From Agrocybe praecox (Eukaryota; Basidiomycota; Agaricomycetes; Agaricales; Agrocybaceae), in contig CAXHKQ010000198.1 of the NCBI GenBank assembly GCA_964017145.1, positions 1 through 10,481 of the forward strand: a DNA stretch of 10,481 bases. The letters are read 5' to 3'. This document shows positions 6,200-10,481 of this stretch, one piece after another. The notes below the pieces were generated by a model. It did no database searches, was not told where the DNA came from, and saw only the letters and a list, made by a program, of their open reading frames with translations. Position 1 is the stretch's first letter. Every line of letters begins with the position of its first letter. The position numbers and the translations under genes were made by a program.

Positions 6200-9100
6200 G
6201 ATGCCTCGTCTGCGTCGGCAGCTTCGTCAGCGTCGGCAGCATCGTCGGCCACCTCAGCATCGTCTGCGCCCGCAGCATCGTCAGTGTCCCCAGCATCGTC
6301 TGCGCCCGCAGCATCGTCAGCTTTGGCAGCATCGTTGTCGACCTCCGGCCCAAGGTTTCCGTCGGTCTCGATCTGCATCAGAGCGCCTTGCTTCGAGCAG
6401 AGAGCCTTCTTCAGCGATGCGAACGATGTTGCCTGGGCTTCTGCCCAGAAGAACGGCGCGTTGTCGATGTTCTTCAGCGAATCGGTGAGCGGTTTGGAGA
6501 TTTTGGCATAGTTGCGGACGAATTTCCTAAAGAAACCCGTCAGCCCCAGGAATCGGCGCACTTCATGAGCGTTGCCCGGAGCGGGGAAATCGCGAATCGA
6601 TGCGATTTTGTCGTCACCCGGGCCGATGCCGTCTTTGCTGACAGTGTGGCCCAGGAACTTGATGCGCTCAGCCAAGAATACACACTTACTCAACCGCAGT
6701 GTCAGCCCGACGTCGGCGATCGCCTTCAGGAACCGCCGCAACCGCTCCACGCCTTCTTCGATGGTAGTGCTCGGAATGACAATGTCATCCAAGTACGCGA
6801 CTGCTTCACCTGCCGGCACCATGTTCACCAGGGTTTTGATACACGCTTGGAACACGCTGGGCGCATTGACGAGCCCGAACGGCATGCGCGTGAACTCGTA
6901 GTGGCCGTCGTGTGTATCGAAGGCCGTATAGCGTTGCGAGTCTTCGTGCACCGGTATTTGGTAATATCCGGACATGAAGTCCAATACGGTGAAGTAGCGA
7001 TTTCCGGCCAACTTGGCCAGAAGCTCATCGATGACTGGCATAGGAAAGGGGTGCTTCACCGTGACTGCGTTCAGTGGACGGTAGTCGATGCACACCCTAT
7101 CCTCGCCGCTGGTTTTCTTGACGATGACGGTCTGTGCCGCGTATGGCGACTGGCTTGGTACAATGACGCCGCTATCTAGCAGCTCACTTACCATTTCGCT
7201 GACGAGTGGCCGTTTGGCGAACGGAATGCGACACACGCGCTGGAACACTGGCTGCGCTGTTGTGAGCTGGATCTGCATCGATGTCGTAGTCGCTGCGCCA
7301 AAGGTGTTGATGGAATCAGAAAAGCAGTGGCGAAACTCGCAGAGCAGTTCGTCGACGTGCGATCGGTTCTTGTCAGCGCACTCAGCAATGCTCTGGACGA
7401 GCGTGCACTTTCTTTCCCCAATCACAACGAACCGCCCCACGCCGCACAGCAGATCTGTCCCGAGCAGGACCTCGTCCGGATGCAGCTGCTCGTCGGCGAC
7501 GACGTAGAGGTCGCCCGCGTACGCGTGTCCGTCGACGACGATCTCGGGCGTCACCATCTCGTTGCATGTGACGGCGTCTCCGTTGAAACCGCGCACGTAG
7601 ATCGGCTCTCCGGTTCGCAGGCCGCCGACTTGTTCGGCAAGCGTGCGCGTAATCAGCGAGCGATTTGATCCACCGTCGATGAACGCACGCGCGGACAAGT
7701 TGTTGACGGTCACCTGCTTCTGGAATATAGTCCGATCATAGCCACCGTCGCCGTCGATGCACATCACACGTTCGGTCCGCATCGTTGACCTGCACTCGGC
7801 TGCTGTGTGGCCGATTCGCTGGCAGTTGGAGCACGTGATCTTTGGCTTGGGGCACTGGGGAGAGGTGTGGCCGAGTTCCTTGCAGTTCCAGCACTTCGGC
7901 CCATGGCTCTCGCCAGATGGACGAGTTGATGTGGCGTTCGGTCGAGTGTTGTTGTTCCAGCTGTTGCGAGAATTCGGCGATTGCGTGCTGCGTGCCGATC
8001 TCACCGCGTCGAGTTGTGCTGCTGGTTGATTGTTGGATGATGACGTTTGATGATGATGGTTGTTTTGGATGTGTGATGTCACGGACGCAGGATACTGCTG
8101 AACGTGACGCTGCTCAGGCATCTTCTGGGCGAACAGCACCACAGCACGCAGCAACTCGGCCACCGATTGCACTTGAACGCACCCGACCGAAGTGAGGAAC
8201 TGCTGGTGGTTGATGCGTTTCAAGATGTACGCTGCGAGGTCTGCGTCTGGGATGTATGTACGCCGGCCGATGTTGATCATCCGCCGCACGAAGTCCTCCA
8301 AGCCCTCCGCTGCACCGCGCTTCTGCGAAAGTATCTCCTCCAACACGTCAGCTTGTGTGGTGTAGGAAGGATACGTTGCGAGGAGGTCCACCTCAAACTG
8401 GGCGAACGTGGCGTAAACCACAGGCGACTCGTCGTTCCACTCCTTCGCCTGTCCACGCAGCTTCCGCTGGGCAGCCTCCAGCATCAGAAAAACGTCCCAT
8501 CCGTAGTGGACCTGCAGCGCGCGCAGCCTCGTGATGAACGCGGTTGCCGATTTGGTTTTGGCCGTCGCGCTTCCCGGATCAAACTCAGGCATGTTCTCGG
8601 CCGCGTGCGTTACGGCGTACTGCTGGTGGCGTGTGAACTCACCTGCAGCTGGTTGGCGGCTCGATTCAAACCGCGGCGCTTGCTGGACGTTGGCCGGTGC
8701 GTGCGGCGACGTGCTGGCGAATGCGCAGAGTGGTGCGCTTGGCGGTTCACGAGATGGGGAATTCGGCGATGGTCTGAGGAGGAAACTGGGTGGTGCGCGT
8801 GTGTATGCGTTCGGCGATGCACAGCTGTTCGGCACGGCGTCGATGCGATGCGCTTGTTGCGCGCCGGACGCGGCTGGCAAACCGTCGACGTGTTCAGCTG
8901 ATGATGCATCGGGCTGGACGTTGGATGAGGCGGTTGTGTGGGTGGTGTGCGAAGCGAGTTCTTGCGGCGATCGATGTTGGCCGTCTCGCTGCGTGTCGTT
9001 TGGAGCGTCGATGTTTGCGTTGGAGATCGCGTTGTGCAGCGCGTCGGCCTGCTTGGTCGCTGCGGCGGCGCTGACGGTTGCGCGCATCTCGGCGAACGCA

Positions 9101-9426
9101 TCGCGCATCATGGCCAACATATCGGAGCGCAGCGTCTGCATCTCGGAACGCACAAACTCACGCACTTCGCCGTTCACTATGTCGCCGCCCATTGTGTCCT
9201 CGTCGTCACTAACACTATCACTACTCTCGTTGTCTGTTTCTTGTCCAGTTGCAGGGTGTGTAGTGGGTGGTAGCGATGGAGTGTGCACGATGCCTATGAG
9301 GCGCTCGACGAGTGTTTTCTTTGTGCCCGACACTTTTAGATTGTTATCGCGTAGGTGTTTCTGCAGTTCGGGTTTGGATAGTTTGTGTAAATTTGTGGTT
9401 ATGTTCGTCTGGTCGTTGTTTGGCAT
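6178..9426 (-). CDS. Gag-protease-reverse transcriptase polyprotein, lacking RNase H and integrase
   Basis: This is a single 1082-residue frame starting at ATG 9424-9426, in good context (CCAAAATGCC on the minus strand). Residues ~13-48 fit a SAP domain (LSKPELQKHL...GTKKTLVERL). Residues ~85-125 look helical, and ~140-260 are Pro/Ser/Ala-rich linker. A Gag core lies at ~285-440. Two CX2CX4HX4C zinc knuckles are at 512-525 and 532-545, for RNA packaging. The aspartic protease has active-site Asp584 in FIDGGS, where DTG or DSG is usual, and VLLGTDLL at 653-660. The RT spans ~720-985, with LDFMSGYYQIP (Asp816) and YLDD at 878-881, so the catalytic triad is intact. After FASLKKAL (1002-1009) homology to RNase H stops. 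The chain ends in acidic repeats (1031-1081). Gag and Pol are fused in one frame. Confidence 0.95.
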   Translation of the reverse strand: MPNNDQTNITTNLHKLSKPELQKHLRDNNLKVSGTKKTLVERLIGIVHTPSLPPTTHPATGQETDNESSDSVSDDEDTMGGDIVNGEVREFVRSEMQTLRSDMLAMMRDAFAEMRATVSAAAATKQADALHNAISNANIDAPNDTQRDGQHRSPQELASHTTHTTASSNVQPDASSAEHVDGLPAASGAQQAHRIDAVPNSCASPNAYTRAPPSFLLRPSPNSPSREPPSAPLCAFASTSPHAPANVQQAPRFESSRQPAAGEFTRHQQYAVTHAAENMPEFDPGSATAKTKSATAFITRLRALQVHYGWDVFLMLEAAQRKLRGQAKEWNDESPVVYATFAQFEVDLLATYPSYTTQADVLEEILSQKRGAAEGLEDFVRRMINIGRRTYIPDADLAAYILKRINHQQFLTSVGCVQVQSVAELLRAVVLFAQKMPEQRHVQQYPASVTSHIQNNHHHQTSSSNNQPAAQLDAVRSARSTQSPNSRNSWNNNTRPNATSTRPSGESHGPKCWNCKELGHTSPQCPKPKITCSNCQRIGHTAAECRSTMRTERVMCIDGDGGYDRTIFQKQVTVNNLSARAFIDGGSNRSLITRTLAEQVGGLRTGEPIYVRGFNGDAVTCNEMVTPEIVVDGHAYAGDLYVVADEQLHPDEVLLGTDLLCGVGRFVVIGERKCTLVQSIAECADKNRSHVDELLCEFRHCFSDSINTFGAATTTSMQIQLTTAQPVFQRVCRIPFAKRPLVSEMVSELLDSGVIVPSQSPYAAQTVIVKKTSGEDRVCIDYRPLNAVTVKHPFPMPVIDELLAKLAGNRYFTVLDFMSGYYQIPVHEDSQRYTAFDTHDGHYEFTRMPFGLVNAPSVFQACIKTLVNMVPAGEAVAYLDDIVIPSTTIEEGVERLRRFLKAIADVGLTLRLSKCVFLAERIKFLGHTVSKDGIGPGDDKIASIRDFPAPGNAHEVRRFLGLTGFFRKFVRNYAKISKPLTDSLKNIDNAPFFWAEAQATSFASLKKALCSKQGALMQIETDGNLGPEVDNDAAKADDAAGADDAGDTDDAAGADDAEVADDAADADEAADADEASRDADQQ
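6184..6336 (-). repeat. 18-bp coding repeat giving an acidic DDAAxA hexapeptide tail
   Basis: About eight degenerate 18-bp units encode hexapeptides of the form DDAAGA, DDAGDT, DDAEVA, DDAADA and DEAADA at residues 1031-1081. A 30-bp block recurs exactly at 6255-6284 and 6291-6320, giving a 36-bp higher-order period, as expected from slippage or unequal exchange. The tail is strongly acidic and follows RT directly. It could be the natural C-terminus of the parent Pol after a deletion, or new sequence grown by repeat expansion. Confidence 0.85.
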
Positions 9427-9600
9427 TTTGGTCTACCGTGTATGTGTGCGTGTATATGTGTATATCACACGCGCGCGCGCGGTGCCGGCGTTCGCAACGC
9501 GATGTCCAGCGATCTGCGGGCACCGAAACGACACGACGACCGATGAATGCGACGGACACGACGAAAAAACGACGAACACGCGGCGGCGAGCTTCGGCTCC
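9427..9600 (-). other. Proximal leader of the retrotransposon with TG and CG runs
   Basis: Between the start codon and the minisatellite lies a TG/TATATG-rich stretch (9436-9466), followed by a pure GC run (about 9470-9481), then CpG-rich sequence with many CGAC strings. No upstream gene is visible. These runs may be unstable in replication and prone to sequencing error. Confidence 0.5.
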
Positions 9601-9620
9601 AGCCTTTTCTCGCGGTTTGT

Positions 9621-9925
9621 GCGGACGAACTAGACTTTTCGCGCGATTACGACGAGCTTCTTTCGGCTCACGTGCTTGTGCGGACGAGCTTACTTCGGCT
9701 CACGCGATTTGGGCGGACGAACTCGATGTTCACGCTTGATTTGGCGACGAATTTCACTTTGTTCGCGCGACGACGACGAGCATGTTCCAGCTCACGCGGG
9801 ATTGTGCGGACGAGCTTGTTTCGGCTCACGCGGCGACGACGAGCATGTTTCAGCTCACGGCGTGTTTTGCGGACGAGCTCGATGCTCACCGCGTTTGCGG
9901 ACGAACTCGATGGTTCACGCACGTG
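9621..9925 (-). repeat. Degenerate ~31-bp minisatellite in the retrotransposon leader
   Basis: The octamer GCGGACGA occurs six times, at 9621, 9680, 9713, 9806, 9869 and 9897 (plus-strand reading). Spacings are 59, 33, 93, 63 and 28, close to multiples of about 31. Most units go on to a TTCGGCTCACG, TTCAGCTCACG or GTTCACGC core, and intervening units read GCGACGACGAGCATGTTTCAG. Roughly ten degenerate units cover about 300 bp upstream of the polyprotein start. A 189-codon minus-strand frame through it (9668-10237) is Arg-rich and repeated, so probably a by-product. A cluster of protein-binding sites is one possible role. Confidence 0.75.
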
Positions 9926-10141
9926 CAATTTCGTTTTGCACGACGAATTCCACGAAATCACCTGATGATTCGACGGATGTTCGCGTATATTTTCGTTTGG
10001 TGTAATGTTCGATGTCACTTGCTTTGCTGGTTTTTCGGATGTCTTCGGATTTCGATCACTTCGCGACGATTTCGCTCGATTTTCGCGCGAATCGAGGAAA
10101 TATCGGTGTTTTTTCACTTTTCCGGTCGAAATACTTACTCC

Positions 10142-10154
10142 ATCACACTTCTGA
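10142..10154 (-). promoter_or_regulatory. Primer binding site candidate, tRNA-Leu-like
   Basis: On the minus strand, four bases (TAAT) after the 5' LTR, the sequence TCAGAAGTGTGAT matches 12 of 13 bases of the complement of the 3' part of a common animal tRNA-Leu (TCAGAAGTGGGAT in the usual PBS reading). The usual leading TGG that pairs with the CCA end is absent, so priming would be internal by about five bases. tRNA-Leu primers are known for some Ty3/Gypsy elements of the micropia/mdg3 type. The tRNA sequence is from memory. Confidence 0.5.
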
Positions 10155-10158
10155 ATTA

Positions 10159-10478
10159 TGTCAGGGTCGATTTGGCGTTTGATGATTGGGATCGGTATAG
10201 ATTTCGATGAGTGAAAGACGGATTCAATTCCGGGCACGTCTGCCCGGTTTGCGAATTGGTGAAAGAAGAGACAGATGTCGGAAATGTATTTCGCATCTCT
10301 TTTCCGGCGTTTGACATTTGTCGTTCAGTGACAGTGGGCCGTGTCATTCGGCCAGTTGAGTGGAGTGTGGGAATGTGGGTGAATGTGTGGAGAAATGTAG
10401 TAGTAGATTGTAGGGTTGTGGGTTGTGTAGTGCAGGGCATAGCCCAGTTCCATGCGCTACCGGTTGGTGGCGCTGACA
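10159..10478 (-). repeat. 5' LTR (right copy)
   Basis: This is the 320-bp promoter-bearing LTR of the minus-strand element, with ends TGTCAG/CTGACA. It repeats the left copy, including the 7-bp hairpin (10230-10247). An open frame on the minus strand spans the whole LTR, but it is rich in Thr/Pro/Ser and has no motif. The right end is followed by only three bases of flank before the window ends. Confidence 0.92.
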
Positions 10479-10481
10479 ATA

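Larger units (their letters stand above)
5785..10478 (-). mobile_element. Ty3/Gypsy-type LTR retrotransposon with internal deletion
   Basis: The element is 4694 bp, bounded by direct LTRs of 324 and 320 bp with TGTCAG...CTGACA ends. Its internal part is 4050 bp. Element order is 5' LTR (10159-10478), primer site, repeat-bearing leader, Gag-protease-RT polyprotein (9426 down to 6178), a short tail with a 29-bp duplication, and the 3' LTR (5785-6108). The order protease before RT, the CCHC knuckles and the RT sequence place it with Ty3/Gypsy rather than Copia. RNase H and integrase are absent and there is no env. It cannot integrate on its own but could be mobilised by related intact copies. 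High LTR similarity indicates a young insertion. Confidence 0.93.

Noticed and set aside
6082..7179. 365-codon plus-strand open frame
   Set aside because: Antisense to the RT part of the polyprotein, whose minus-strand frame has clear motifs (YLDD, LDFMSGYYQ). The plus-strand translation has none, and such shadows are common in GC-rich coding DNA.
8104..8901. 265-codon plus-strand open frame
   Set aside because: Antisense to Gag, no recognisable domain, His/Arg/Leu-rich.
8531..9739. 402-codon plus-strand open frame
   Set aside because: Antisense to the Gag half and leader of the retrotransposon. Composition is Cys/Arg/Val-rich without domains, a shadow of the minus-strand Gag.
10125..10142. 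TGG-initiated alternative primer site (TGGAGTAAGTATTTCGAC on the minus strand)
   Set aside because: It starts about 17 bases after the LTR and its complement does not have the T-arm pattern of a tRNA 3' end. The tRNA-Leu-like match nearer the LTR is better. It also contains GTAAGT, a possible splice donor, but no acceptor could be tied to it.
9668..10237. 189-codon minus-strand frame from the LTR into the leader
   Set aside because: Arg-rich translation of the 31-bp minisatellite with no domain. It most likely stays open because of repeat composition. It might act as an upstream ORF, but nothing shows translation.
10156..10479. 107-codon minus-strand frame across the whole 5' LTR
   Set aside because: LTRs are not normally coding here. 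The translation is Thr/Pro/Ser-rich without motifs, and the left LTR has length changes that would break it.
1..10481. CRISPR array, bacterial operon or phage system
   Set aside because: The tandem repeats lack regular unique spacers, there are no cas-like genes, and all coding and repeat features are eukaryotic.

Overview
The window looks like a stretch of an animal genome, most likely an insect or other arthropod. The reasons are the AT-rich non-coding sequence mixed with CpG-rich patches, the abundant CA/TG, CAG and CGA microsatellites, an RTE-type LINE/SINE tail of a form common in arthropods, tRNA-derived SINE fragments, a small inverted-repeat DNA transposon and a Ty3/Gypsy-type LTR retrotransposon. 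There are no bacterial operons, ribosome binding sites or CRISPR arrays. I cannot name the species.

Left half (1-5784): I find no multi-exon gene that can be defended. It holds repeats and a few weak gene-like signals. In order: a tandem duplication with a ~175-bp unit (57-395); a low-complexity CA/TG/CAG region with a CRE-like octamer (396-1085); a possible terminal exon followed by a polyadenylation signal (1108-1277, signal at 1448); a tRNA-like T-arm hairpin (1684-1715); an RTE-like 3' tail (2075-2301); AT-rich sequence without recognisable genes (2302-3180); a candidate TATA/initiator promoter (about 3188-3343) upstream of a 42-codon ORF with a glutamine run (3491-3619); a 152-bp hairpin-like MITE (4196-4347); a tRNA-derived SINE head on the minus strand (4798-4877); and a second tandem duplication with a ~179-bp unit (4918-5250).

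Right half (5785-10478): one nearly complete but internally deleted LTR retrotransposon lies on the minus strand. Its 5' LTR is 10159-10478 and its 3' LTR 5785-6108. Both begin and end with TGTCAG...CTGACA in plus-strand reading. A probable 4-bp target duplication (ATAG) is cut off by the window edge. Read in element order, it has a primer site resembling the complement of a tRNA-Leu 3' part, then a ~730-bp leader with a degenerate ~31-bp minisatellite, then one long ORF (6178-9426, 1082 residues). The ORF encodes a SAP-like N-terminal domain, a Gag core, two CCHC zinc knuckles, an aspartic protease and a reverse transcriptase with an intact YLDD. Just after the RT connection the normal RNase H and integrase are missing. 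The ORF ends instead in an acidic, alanine-rich hexapeptide repeat. The copy could supply Gag, protease and RT but lacks its own integrase, so it would depend on other copies for insertion. The near-identical LTRs suggest a recent insertion.

The strongest observations are the domain-swapped end of the polyprotein, the leader minisatellite in the position where some gypsy-class elements carry insulators, the SAP-Gag fusion and the hairpin MITE. All long plus-strand ORFs inside 6178-9426 are antisense shadows of the polyprotein.
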